Assembly (NCBI GenBank): GCA_010093485.1
Contig: MU001492.1
Coordinates: forward strand, 3,045,312-3,083,553
DNA: 38,242 nucleotides
Direction: 5' to 3'
From: Karstenula rhodostoma CBS 690.94
Lineage: Eukaryota; Ascomycota; Dothideomycetes; Pleosporales; Didymosphaeriaceae
In this document: one piece after another, positions 25,061 through 36,690 of the stretch
Numbering within the stretch: position 1 is the stretch's first letter
Layout of the letters: the number at the start of each line of letters is the position of its first letter
Position numbers and translations under genes: made by a program
The notes under the pieces: generated by a model
Database searches by the model: none
Told to the model about the DNA's origin: nothing
Seen by the model: only the letters and a program-made list of their open reading frames with translations

Positions 25061-25560
25061 TACTACTCTAACTACTATAGCCCTACTAATTATACTACCT
25101 ATTATATCTATACCTACTTCTAGTAAACCCTAAGTAAACTTCCTATACCTCTACTCCTCTTTACTTATTATAATATTTTTAGCTATTATAGTAAATAAGT
25201 CTTATATACTTACTACCTTTTATATTATTATCTCTTCTAATTTTTACTTTAGTCTTTTATTTATCTCTTTTATACTAGCTTCCCTTAGCTACTTCTTCCT
25301 TCTTTTTTTTATACCTTAGTTCTCCTCTTTATTATTCTATCTTTTAGTATACCTCTTCTTAGTACTAATCCTACTAGTACTTTTATATACTTCCCTAATA
25401 TTAGTCTTCTTATTCTCTACTATCTAACTCTTATACTCTTATATAATAAACTAGGTAATATTTTTCTTTAAAGTATATTAATATACCTATTATACTATAT
25501 CCTCTAGTATAGGTACTATAAAGATATTATTAGTAGAGCTATTCTTATTATATACTTCTC
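25060..25560 (-). pseudogene. Basic, charged protein remnant of unknown family
   Basis: The minus strand keeps one frame for about 165 codons, with TAA/TAG as the only stops. The reading is rich in Lys, Arg, Glu and Gln, including a KKRRKK*LREASIKEI segment followed by a heptad-like I/L/K/E stretch consistent with a coiled coil. It lies head to head with TLH copy 2. No catalytic motif is visible. A basic coiled-coil DNA-binding or gag-like protein would fit equally; I do not assign a function. Confidence 0.35.
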
Positions 25561-25754
25561 TATATATAGGGCCCCTAGAATATATAGCTTTATATATATA
25601 CTATAGTATATCTAGTAAATTACTCTTAATTAGTTCCTTTTCTTTATAAATACCTAATAGTATATATACTATTATTACTAGTATATTTATTATCTAATAT
25701 TAGTAGCTATATTACCCTTATTATATACTAATATATAATATTTTTCTAGTCTAG

Positions 25755-25885
25755 CTTAGTAGCTATCTAATTTTAGCCTAGACTATAACTAAAATTAAAT
25801 AGCGCTATATATTCCCTCTACCTTAGTAGCCTACTAATTTTAACCTAGATTAGGGCTAAAATTAAGGCCACCTCCCCTATCTACT
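25755..25885. repeat. 67-bp tandem repeat, each copy with a hairpin
   Basis: cttagtagc starts at 25,755 and 25,822. Each copy contains an inverted repeat with TAATTTTAG-type arms: taattttagcc...aactaaaatta in the first copy, and taattttaaccta...tagggctaaaatta in the second. The pair lies about 120-250 bp upstream of the first readable codons of TLH copy 2. Confidence 0.75.
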
Positions 25886-25999
25886 ATAGCCTAAGTAATA
25901 TTTATTTATTTTAATAAAGCTTATAACTTTATATTTTATATATTATATTACTATACTTTTCTTTCTAGTAAGGTATTCTCTTATTTTAGTAGAGAGTAC

Positions 26000-28900
26000 T
26001 ATAATACTACTATACCTAAATAAAGATATAAAATCTAAGAGTTAGTTAATAACCTATTTAATAACTATCCTCTTTTATAGAACTATAAGAACTTTGTTAT
26101 CCCTACTAAGGCTAAAATACCCTATCCTAGTCTATTAGTATATAGTAATAGCTATTACTATAATATATATAGCTTAATTATTACTAGAGCTACTATAAAG
26201 TATAATATATTTACCTACCTATATAATAATTATACAATTTATAGCTATTTCTATAATAGTATAACTAAGTACTATCTCTAGTACTCTAACTATATTAAAA
26301 TAGTTATAAGCTAATAGTTCTTTCCTTCTATTCTACCCCTATTTACCTACCTTAATATAATCTACTAATTTAAGGTACCTTCTATTAATATTATAGGAAC
26401 CCTACCTAAGTTATATAGTACCCCTATATCCCTAATTAATTTATATTTTAATTCTTATTACTCTTAATCTATATTATCCCTAGCTAAGCCTATTACTTCT
26501 ACTATATAACCGAATTATAGTATAGCCTCTTCTCTAAAGTCCTAGCTATAATATACTTTAGTATAGGTATAGTATATATAGGAATAATAGCTATAATCTA
26601 TATTTAGTATACCTTCTATATCTATAAACCTATAGATAGTATATACTAGATTCTTAGAGATCTTTACTAGTATTACTATATAGTAAGCGTGCCTAGCGTT
26701 TATTACTATATTTAAAGCTAAATTTAAATCTAAGCTTTTTTATCTATATACTACTATAAAGAGTATAGCTTATATATAGTAAAATATAATAATAAAAACC
26801 TCCTACTTTATATAAATCTAAGTAATATAGGAGTATAAATATAATATTCCTATAGTCCCTATTAAATCTTACTAAAACTCTACTCTTTACTATACTAATC
26901 CTCTCTAGAAGATCTTCCTTTTCTTCTTTTATACTTTATCTTTTAGGACTATATAACCTAAAACCCTTTATTTATAAAAATATTAGTAACTAGCTTAGAA
27001 GTAGATTATAACCTACCTAGATATAATAGAAGTTCCCCCTACTATTAAAAAATACTATAACTATATATATTTAAACCTATTTAAAGAATATTATTATACT
27101 TTCTAACTCTCCTTACTAGAATAAACTAGCTAGTCTATTTAGTTTAAACTCGTCCTTATTACCCTAGTAGCCTTCCTTAGTCTCTCCCCCTAAGGTAATA
27201 GATTTTAAGAGACTTATAACTTTACTACTAATATATTAGCCCTTAAAAAGATATATAAATTTACTAGTCTATAGTATCTCTAAAATATATTTCTCTATAT
27301 AGTACCTATAGAGGTTCTAGGTTATTCTAATTCTAATTTACTAGTTTTTTAAAAGGAGACTAGCTTTTTTATTACTAAGTTAAATAATTATAAGGTAGAG
27401 AATTAGAATAGAGAGCTATATAATATATTTAAGATATAGGTATATAATTATCTTACTATAGAGTACCCTACCTCTATAAATTAGTTTATTAATATAGTAT
27501 ATTTTCTTAGTACCTTTTAGTATAGGGAGAACTTAGATACCTTTATCTACTAGAATAGGAATAGTATAATTATTTATAGAATTAGAATAGACTTTACTTT
27601 ATTCTCTTCTATAGTAAGTAACCTATTTAAGGAGGTATTTACCCTCCTCTACTAGCTAGTATTTATATAGATATAGGTAGGGCTACCCTCTATCCTATAG
27701 GATATACTAAGAGAAGATCTAAAAAATATAACCCCTAGCTTTAGTATCTTTAATATAAATAACCTATAATTTAAATATAGTACTAGTTTTATTATTTAAT
27801 AGCTTTTATAGTTATTTAATATAAAGGGCTCTAAAGGTTATCTACTTACTAGTATTAAAGACTATATCTAGGTATAGTAGTATTATAACCTTATCTAAAA
27901 ATTCCTTAGTATACTCTTAGATCTTATATATTTTATAAGTGGCCAGTCTGGCTATAGTACTAAGGTATTAAGCTTATAACTTAAAAATAGTTATATAACT
28001 AGTATCTAGAATATATTCCTCTATAATAGCCTTATTACTATTATTCCTTAATATTATAAGGGCTATAATAGAGATAAGTCTATAAAGACTATCTACTATT
28101 TTCTTTCTTATAAAGTAGGTAGCCTTTTAGTCTAGTATATCTAGCTTATTTATCCTTTCTACCTTACTATATAGGGATAAATTAATAAGGAGATATATAA
28201 CTATTACTATAATTAAGTCTAGAGCTATCTACTTTAGCTAGACCTACTTAGTAAATAATAAACTACCTCTTAGGCTCTTAGTTATATTATAAGGTAGGTA
28301 ATACTTTATTAGATAAAAAAAAAGATTAATATTAGTATAATATACTATCTCCTTATTACCTTTAGTAGAAAGCTTTTTACTACCAATCGCCTGCTATAGG
28401 AACTATTAAAGGAGGAGGTTAATAAAATAATAGATAAAGTAGAGATAAAAGCCTATAAAATATAAGCTAGCTATTTACTAGAAATAGCCTATATAGTTTA
28501 TACTCTAGATATCTTAAGGATTTTTACTTATAAGTTTAATAATTTAGAGGTATATTTTAAGATATCTACTAAGTAGTATAAGGCTCTAGGGTTTCTTCTA
28601 ACCTAAGAGGAAGAGGCCCTCTAGAAAGCTAAAAAAGCTATCTATCCTAATTATCTAGGTATTAATATAGTATAACTATTATAAGAGAATCTTAAAAAGT
28701 TAGCCTAGTTTAGAGAATAATAAGAGTAAGCTCTCTATATAATTTTAATAGGGGAGAGTATAGTTATCTATATTATAGGTACTAGGTTTAGTAAAAGTCT
28801 TCTTTTCCTCCTTTTTACCTACTTTCTAGACTATAGTTAAACTATTATTATTATTCTACTAGTAGTACTCTACTCTAACCTTCTTTATTATTATTCTAAA

Positions 28901-30760
28901 TTATGGATTAGAGCTACTATATAGTAGTAAGGAGTATATAATAAGTAAATATCTATTATCCTAGTAACCCTTAAAAGTATTTTAAAGGATTCCTTCTAGA
29001 CCTATATTACTAGGTAGAAAGTATTAGGAGTATTAGAGAGGATTATAGTAGATAAGTTCCACTATATTATTCTTCTAGATATAGCCTATTACCCTTACCT
29101 TTATAATCTCTATATACTTACTAAGTACTATATCCCTCTTATACTTCTTTCTATAACCCTACTACCTACTAAATAGAGCTAAGCCTTTTAACTTCTTAAA
29201 CTTTCTATTAATATTATAACCTTTAGGGAGTCTACTATTTAGCCCGAAATCCGGTATAAGGTTTATACCTTATATATAATAAGTATAAACCCTATAATAG
29301 CTATAATAGAATATATTAAAGAAATTCTCTAATTATATAAAAAGGTCTTTATTTATATTAACCTTACTATAACTATAGATATACTGGCTCTATAGCTTAA
29401 CTATTCTAAATACTATAAAAAGATAAAAAAGAAAGAATAATTTATAAGCCTAGTATAATTCTAGGCCTTAGAGATAGGTACTATAGTAGCTATAAGTACC
29501 CTTATAGAAGGCCTAGACGTGCTAGATATATATATAATACTATATTTTATACTACTAGTAAATTTCTATAGCCTTATCTAGGTAGGTAGATAGATTAGTT
29601 AGAATAGTAAACCTAGCCTTACTAGACTAGTACTAGTAGATACCATCTCTAATATATATTTTAATAAGGCTAGTAATATAGTAAAGATACCTATTCTTAC
29701 CTATATATAACTCTAGTCTCTAAATAAAGTCTATTATTATATTATTATTAATAGCTTCCTAGATAGTAATACCTTAAGGATAATATATACCCCTTTTAAG
29801 TAACCTTATAATATTTATATACTAAGATTCTACCCTCCTATATAAACCGGCTCTATTTAGATACTATAAATTCCCTAACTAAAAAAATAGCTATTAGTAG
29901 TACTAATACTAATACTAATATACTAGGGCCTATTACCCTTATATACTCTAATACCCTATAGCTATACTTATAGGGATATAATAATACCTATAAAATAATT
30001 CTCTTTCTAAGGTAAGTTTATATCTATATAGCCCTAGTATACTACCCTAATTTATAAATAGTAAGCTCTCTATTATATATACCTTTTACCTCTACTAAAT
30101 AAAGGAGAGAACTCGACTTCTTTATATAGAATACTAATAATACTGGTAAACTATATACTAAGTTATTCTATAATAAATTACCTACTTATATAGCCTACTA
30201 GAGGCTATACTATATTACCTACTTTATTAAAGGAGACCCGTTTAAATATAGATAGAATTAGTATACTAGTACTAATAATAGCCAAGCTAAGTATATTAGA
30301 GATACTATTATAACCTATTAGTATATTATAGATAATAAATAGGTAAAGAGTAACTACTAGTTCTATCTAATACCTACTAACTACTATCTAGAATAGATAT
30401 TTCTAGGAATAAGTAAAGTAAGGACTATTCTAGCCTAATAAGGTCTCTATATTAATAAATATATAATTTATAATACTTAGGCCATCCTTTAAGATAAATA
30501 TAAAGCTGCGCGCTCTAAATAAATTAATAAAATTAAGGAAATAGAGAGAGATAAATAGAATATAAACTTACTATATAATTTTAGAATATACTTTATAAAG
30601 ATAGTCGATTTTAGAGATAACTATAAAGTAGAGAGGATTATTTTAAAACTAAACTAGATTATAAAAATATACCTTATATTAGGATAGTATAACTAACTAC
30701 TCCTATTATATACCTAAGATAGAGACTAGAATATAAGAGGACTAGGTATATAATAGGAAG
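26000..30760 (+). pseudogene. RecQ-type telomere-linked helicase (TLH) relic, copy 2, near full length
   Basis: This is the best preserved gene. The N-terminus (26,040-26,330) resembles the zinc-finger-bearing region of fungal subtelomeric helicases: NYPLL*NY, then Y-Y-Y-N-I-Y and K-Y-N-I-F-T-Y where CxxC and H..H are expected, then VIS**FFPS, like the family VSCQ.FF. A mid-region shares FLSTFQYRE with copy 1 (YLSTFQYRD). In the helicase core, motif I is GTRFSKSLLF (28,778-28,807), family GxGKSLLF. Motif II is DKFH (29,051-29,062), family DECH. Motif III is LSITLLPT (29,149-29,172). Motif V is LIEGLDVLDI (29,500-29,530). Motif VI is VGR*IS*NSKPS (29,582-29,617), family ESGRAGRDGxPS. A Cys-cluster equivalent follows (29,730-29,820), then a long tail. 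Its product would have been a 3'-5' DNA helicase. Inactivating changes are RIP-type. No ATG start is identifiable. Confidence 0.85.
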
Positions 30761-31149
30761 GATAGTAATATTATATATCTATACCTTACTAAGCTAATAA
30801 CTAGATAATATATAAGGGATACTCCTATAGGGGGATATAGATAAGTTAATACCCTATTTAATCCTAGGTAAAGTATAATTATCTCTTATTTAGATTTCTT
30901 ATCTAGATAACGCGCTAGTTATATAATATAGACTTAGTGCAGGTAAGTAAATAGAGTACTTAAATAAAATATATACTACTTAAACTCTCTATTCTTTTTA
31001 TTTCCTATTCTTATCTACTCTATTTTTTAATACCCTCTTATTACCTCTACTATAGCTTCTATTCCTATTACCCTTAGCTACTATAGTACCTCTAGTATTA
31101 TAAGTATAGTAACTAGCTAGATTTAACTAGGAGAGATACTAGATATACT

Positions 31150-31172
31150 AAACTTTCCTAAGGATCCCTAAA
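31150..31172 (+). repeat. Hairpin-motif copy
   Basis: aaactttcctaaggatccct matches the conserved core AAACTTTCCTA. A partly complementary left arm (aggagagatactagatatac) precedes it. Confidence 0.5.
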
Positions 31173-31212
31173 TAATATAGTCCTAGCCAATAGGCCACCT
31201 TTAACTAAATAA

Positions 31213-31268
31213 GTAATAAGCTAGAAACTTTCCTATAAACCCCTATAGTAACTACTAACTTAATATAG
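31213..31268 (+). other. Candidate 56-nt intron carrying a hairpin motif
   Basis: The segment starts GTAATAAG and ends TATAG. It has a branch-point-like ctactaact at 31,252-31,260 and contains gaaactttcctataaacccc at 31,224. Donor, branch and acceptor geometry fit a small fungal intron. The flanking exons are too eroded to prove it. Confidence 0.45.
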
Positions 31269-31320
31269 ATTAGAACCTATTATAATAGAAATTAGTTTAC
31301 TAATATTATTTAGTATATAG

Positions 31321-31360
31321 TTTCCCTTTCTCTTTATTATCTCTTTTTTTTTATCTATAG
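31321..31360 (+). promoter_or_regulatory. Pyrimidine tract upstream of SNF2 relic copy 2
   Basis: A run of tttccctttctctttattatctcttttttt-like sequence lies about 260 bp before the first readable SNF2-relic codons. CT-rich tracts before the start codon are common in filamentous fungi. CT and TT are not RIP targets, so the tract may be original. Confidence 0.35.
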
Positions 31361-31395
31361 AATTATACTAGTTTAATATATTTACTATATTTACT

Positions 31396-31605
31396 ACTAC
31401 TATACTCCTATACTAGTATAGGGGGGGATATTAAAAAGTTTCCTATATACCTCTATATACCTATAACTACTATACTCTTATACTAGTTTAAGGGGGATAT
31501 TAAAAAGTTTTTTATATACCCCTATATACCTATAACTACTATACTCTTATACCGGTCTAAGGGGGGATATTAAAAAGTTTTCTAAGTATCCCCTATATAC
31601 CTATA
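31396..31605 (+). repeat. 70-bp tandem repeat of hairpin units, about 3 copies
   Basis: tatactc anchors at 31,401, 31,471 and 31,540 give periods of 70 and 69 bp. Each unit carries a G-run (ggggggg, ggggg, gggggg), then gatattaaaaagtttcctat or a variant, then cccctatatacctata. The G-run and the CC-run can pair around aaaaagttt, so every unit is a copy of the longer hairpin seen elsewhere in the distal region. Confidence 0.8.
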
Positions 31606-31817
31606 ATATATTATCTAATATAGAGATCTCCTCTCCTAGTATTCTAGATTTAGAAAAATATATTAATAAATTTGGTTTCCTAAACTAGTATAACCTAGAC
31701 TCTAACTAGCCTCCCTTACCTTAACTAGACTTAAGCGAAGCCGGCCTTATTATACCTAACCTAGCTATAAAGTAAAAGTATACTAGATTACTAAGTCTAT
31801 ATATTTCTACTTCTATA

Positions 31818-31884
31818 GTATAAGTTAGATATATAAATACTTTCTAAAACTTTCCTAACTACCCCCCTAATAACTAACTACTAG
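31818..31884 (+). other. Candidate 67-nt intron with hairpin motif
   Basis: It begins GTATAAGT, ends ACTACTAG, and has a branch-like aactaacta at 31,872-31,880. The motif aaactttcctaactaccccc starts at 31,847. The reading upstream (YISTSIV) and downstream (DNIPITFSKDEVF) are both protein-like, in different frames, and removing this segment would join them. Confidence 0.55.
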
Positions 31885-33486
31885 ATAATATACCTATTAC
31901 TTTCTCTAAAGACGAAGTATTTAATAATAGTAATAGTAGAAATATAAAGGATATAATAGCTAATAAAATAAAAGTAACCTTAATTTATATAAATAGAACC
32001 CTATATATATTAGACTTAGTACCTTTTTTAAAGTAGATTACTAGTTCTAGGGATTTTACTAATAAGATACTTATTATATCTCCTAATACTTTTATTTAAA
32101 TATATATTACGAACCCGCTTATTACTTTGGCCTATAAAGAAATTATATAGTATATTAAACTTAGTAAGTAGTTACTAAGCCTAGATAGAGTAGTTAAAAA
32201 GGGTATCTTAAAGATAGATAAGGTCCTATTACTTACTATTCTACCTAAAGTATAGTAGTTCTAGAGTCTAGTATTCTATTAGATCTATTTTATAAAAAAG
32301 GTAGAGTATATTCTTACCTAATCTATATAATTATTCTTTAACTAAGTAAAGATTAAGGGAGAAGATATAACCCTTACGTACCTATAAATTAGTTATAAAA
32401 TTATCCTATAACTAAACTAACCCCTTAATAAAGTATATACCCTAAAGAATCTAGTAATATTAACCTAAAAGGGATATATAAAAGCCCTTACTATATAGAT
32501 ATAATTTAGTACTATTAGGGTATAGAATAAAAAGATAAATATATAAGCTACCTAAAAGGTAGCCAATAATATTAGCTTTTAAGGTGTACCTTCTTACCTG
32601 GCCACGAAATGGTTAAAGGTTAGTAACCTAATTCCTAAGCTAGAGGAAAATATACTTATATATAATAATACTATCCCTAGTATAATAGAGCTATAATATA
32701 TTTAAGGGATATTAAATAAGGAAGTCTTTATATCTTTCCTGGCTAATATTAAAAAATAGGATATTCGTGCTTTATAGAATCTAGCTACTAAGGCCTGGCT
32801 AGAGAAGTTTATATATTTATACCTAATAATAGTTTATATAATAAATATAAATACTATAAAGTACTAGTTATATAGAGCCTCTATTAATATATTCTAGAAG
32901 TATATAAAGTACTATCTACACGATATTAAAACTATTATAGACCCTAATTATATTAAGAATTTAATTATCTATATAGCTAATAATCTTTATTAGAAGTACT
33001 TAAAGATTACTTTATTAGCTTTCTAGCCTATAGTAGAGGATAGTATATTAGTATTCTATATACTAAAAGTAGTTACTAAAGAGGAAGTAGAAATAGTTTA
33101 TAGGGATATTAAGAATACTATAATAGAGGACGATTATAATATATTATAAAGGAGTAAATAAGGTAAGGTAGCTAATATAGTATCTCTTTCTACTAAGTAA
33201 ACTAATAACTATAGTATAGAAATTTTTAAGATAGGTAGTAATAATAGTGTATTCGCTCTAATATACCTTAAAAAGGCCTATACCTCTATATATATTACTA
33301 ATATAAAGTATAAGTTAATATTATATATAATACTTTTTTTTAAATAGTAGTAGGTAGTTACTATAAAATAGGTAACTAATATACTAGCTAGTATTAATAA
33401 AGTAGTACCTATTAAAGGCGGGATTATTACTAATATAATTAGATTAGGTAAAACTATTTAAGTAGGGGTAATTATACTTAAAATAC

Positions 33487-33529
33487 GTCTCTAGTAGGTT
33501 TATAGGAAACTTTCCTATAAACTCTCTAG
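33487..33529 (+). other. Perfect 12+1+12 palindrome inside the SNF2 relic
   Basis: At 33,498-33,522 the arms GTTTATAGGAAA and TTTCCTATAAAC are exact reverse complements around one C (33,510). It sits right after motif I. A GT...AG segment of 36 nt (33,494-33,529) or 43 nt (from 33,487) encloses it. Thirty-six is a multiple of three and the frame is the same on both sides, so it is either an unusually small intron or an in-frame insertion. Confidence 0.6.
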
Positions 33530-34366
33530 CCATACTCTATTCTACTCTACTAACTTATTATAAGTTATACTAGATTATAAATACTATCTTAACCTAAAGT
33601 TTACTAATATTTATAAAAAGTAACCTACCTAGCCTACTATAAACTCGAATTATAAGTAGTCTAGAGATAAATCTAGGCCCTTTTTTTATTTTATCTTGGC
33701 TAGACTTTACTATTAGATAGTAACTAAGCTTATATAAATATTAATTTACTTTACCGTTTTTATAATCTCCCTTAATAAGTTATTAGCTATATTTAGTTTT
33801 AAAGTAGTTACTAGTTTCCCTAATACTAATTCGAGTATTTAAAACTATAAGAATTCTTATAACTAGTATATTATCTTTATAGCCTCCTATAATTATATAG
33901 CTAAGTTTACTAGTTTCTATACTTTCTAGTTCTATATTAAGGAGAATATTAAATTATTTACTAAGAAAAATGGCTTTAAGCTAGATAAGTTTAACTTCTA
34001 GAACTATAAAATATAGTCTAATTCCCTACTAACTAAACCCCTAAATAAGTATATCTATACTTTTAATTATAAGTTTAGGCTAGTATTTTATAATAAGGTA
34101 TAAGACTTTTTATAGAATTAAAGCTCTATATAAAGAACTATTTTATAATTATATCTATATAGATTATTTCTATTATTAGGTTATTCTATATCTAGGGATA
34201 TAAAAGATATTAGAAACTATTTAAAACTACTAGAGGACCTAAACCTCCTTAATAAGTTTACTAAGCGGGAGGACGAATATTATAAGGAGTTAGCTAAGAC
34301 TGGCTATATTATAGGATTCTACCTAGGTTATAATAACCCCTACCTACTTAATAAGGAGGATCCTAA

Positions 34367-34448
34367 GTAAGTTCCCCTATAGGGAGGTTAGGAAACTTTC
34401 CTATATTCCCCCCTAATATATATTAATAATATATAACGCGTACTTTAG
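34367..34448 (+). other. Candidate 82-nt intron with long hairpin
   Basis: Donor GTAAGT at 34,367 (fungal consensus), acceptor TTTAG ending at 34,448, with a tattaataatatataac segment as possible branch region. Inside, ctatagggaggttaggaaa pairs imperfectly with tttcctatattccccccta (34,391-34,418). Upstream exon reads NNPYLLNKEDPK; downstream resumes with an SNF2-like reading. Confidence 0.6.
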
Positions 34449-35506
34449 GTTTCTATATAGTAATTAGGTAGAGTTTATAATAAATACCCTAAGCCCTACT
34501 TATAATAAATAGATTACTTAAGATAAGCTTATATAACTAACTATAGTATATTTTATATTTAAATATAACTTTAATAGTACTATTATTCCTAAATCTAGAA
34601 ATACTATTAGCTAGTTTATTCTACTAAAGTACTATTATACTATTAAGTAAGTATTTACACTATTAAATAAGTATACCTATAATAACTAGTTTATATACTA
34701 GTCTAAGTATATATTTATAATATATAAAAGCTCTAGTAGTTAAAATATTTCTATAATTAATACTTATACTTAAAAGACTATCTAGATTATTAAGTTTTAC
34801 CCTTTCCTTAGGTACCTATATATTAAGGTTAATATAGAGAAGTAACCTAAGGACTCTATATATAAATATAGTAATAATTACCTTAACCTAAAGTATAATC
34901 TAGACTATAAATTCTAGTTCTATAACTAGTCCCTCCTCTTTAAAGAGTATAATATACTCCCTAAGGGTAGTCTAAAAGGATATAGTAATTATATTTAGTA
35001 GTTATTTAAAAAGGTATTAGATATAGGTTATAATACTATCCCTACTAATATTAACTAGAATAAGCTTAATAATATCTAGCTTATCTATAAGTTTTTTAAG
35101 TACTTACTAAAAATATAAGTAATTATAGCCCTTATTATAGACTAAACTCTAGTTTATAATAAGAAAATTATTTTATAGTTTTTTATATCCCTAATTTAGG
35201 AGCTTATTTAAGAGATTCTCGAATTATTAGAGTATATACTATTTTTAGTTTACTCCTCTAATAGCGTAGCCTAGTATAACTAGGTTTAATCTCTTTAAAA
35301 TAGTATTAAGACTAAGATTTATATCCTCCTTATATCCTTTTAGGTATTTAGTACTAGCTATAACCTCTAGAATAATAGTTATATTAGTACTCTTATAGAT
35401 TTTTCCTTAAACTAAAATATAGAGGACTAGACTCTTAAATATTAATATTAAAGTAGCTAATATCTAAGTATATACTTCTTTTATATTACTATCTAAGAAA
35501 TATATA

Positions 35507-35603
35507 GTATCTAGTAATATAGATAAGTTAATTTACTTAGGAGTACTCTAGAAACTTTTCTATATACCCCCTATATAATAACTATCCTTACTAACTTTTC
35601 TAG
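35507..35603 (+). other. Candidate intron with hairpin motif and consensus branch point
   Basis: The acceptor side is textbook: cttactaac (35,587-35,595), then ttttctag ending at 35,603. The hairpin motif gaaacttttctatatacccc starts at 35,551, preceded by a partly complementary acttaggagtactcta. The donor is ambiguous (GT at 35,507, 35,514 or 35,527). Confidence 0.55.
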
Positions 35604-36604
35604 TAAAAACCTACTTACTTTACTAGTATTAGTATCTACTTTCTTTAACTATACTATCGAGGAAAATAGTATTAAGGAGTTTACTAAAATCTTTAATATT
35701 CTAGAGGATATTATTACTTAGGTATATAAGAATATACTAGATACCTTTATTAGAAGGCCTAAGTATAATATAGTCTTTAATAATATAGACTATAAGTATT
35801 TCTTTATATTTAGTAAATATACTATAAAGTTTATTAAGGAGGAGCGTAAAAACTATAAGTACCCTTCTAAGTAGTAGCCTACTCTAGTCCCGTTTTCTAT
35901 TATAATATATACTCTTATAGCCTCTACTTTTACTAGAACTATTACTAGAATATCTAGTTTTCTAGATAACTTTACTAAGGATATTATTAAATTAGGGTAG
36001 CTAGAGTTAAATATATATAAAGTAGTTTAAATAGAGAAATATAGTTTTAACTTAGATAATATCTTCTATACTAAGTCTATACCTAAGAAGAAGAAGAAAC
36101 CTAATATAGCCTACTTTATAGACTATACTCTAAAGGTAAGCAATATACTATTTAGAATATAGGTAGAACTTAATAAGTATACTAAAGATATTAAAATAGA
36201 TTTATAAAATATTTATCTAACTATTATTCCTATATAATATAATAGTCTCTAGATATTTAATAATACTTATATAGAAATACTTAAGACTGCCTAAGAAGCT
36301 AATATAAAGTAAAGTTCTAATAAGTAAGTATTAGATATTAAGGAGTACCTAGATAAGTATAGTATATAGGATATACTTAATTATATAAAATAATATCTAA
36401 TATATTATCTATCTCTTAGTAATTTCCTACCTCTAAATATATAAAAACGCGATTAGGTTATAAAATAGATTAAGGCCTATAAGGGTCTAAAGGATATAGA
36501 CTATTTAACTATAGTACTAAAGAAGTCTAGTAAAGATAATAGAAAAAGGAAGTAGTAAGTAGTATTATATAGTTATAGTATAATAAAGATTAAAGTAGAG
36601 GATA

Positions 36605-36690
36605 GAGATTAAAGTAGGATTATAGTCTAGAACTATAGAATAATAGTAATAGAGATTAAAGTAGGGTTATAGTCTAGAACTATATAATAA
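36605..36690 (+). repeat. 47-bp direct repeat, two copies
   Basis: gagattaaagtagg starts at 36,605 and 36,652, each followed by (a/g)ttatagtctagaactata. It lies at the 3' end of the SNF2 relic frame, whose reading becomes basic and low in complexity here. Confidence 0.8.

Larger units (their letters stand above)
30761..31395. other. Region between TLH copy 2 and SNF2 relic copy 2
   Basis: This holds the 3' flank of the TLH relic, two hairpin-motif copies (31,150 and 31,224), and T/C-rich tracts at about 30,978-31,060 and 31,321-31,360 that resemble fungal promoter pyrimidine tracts. Several CA/TG-bearing words survive (tagtgcaggtaag at about 30,934; agccaataggccacc at about 31,184). Confidence 0.45.
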
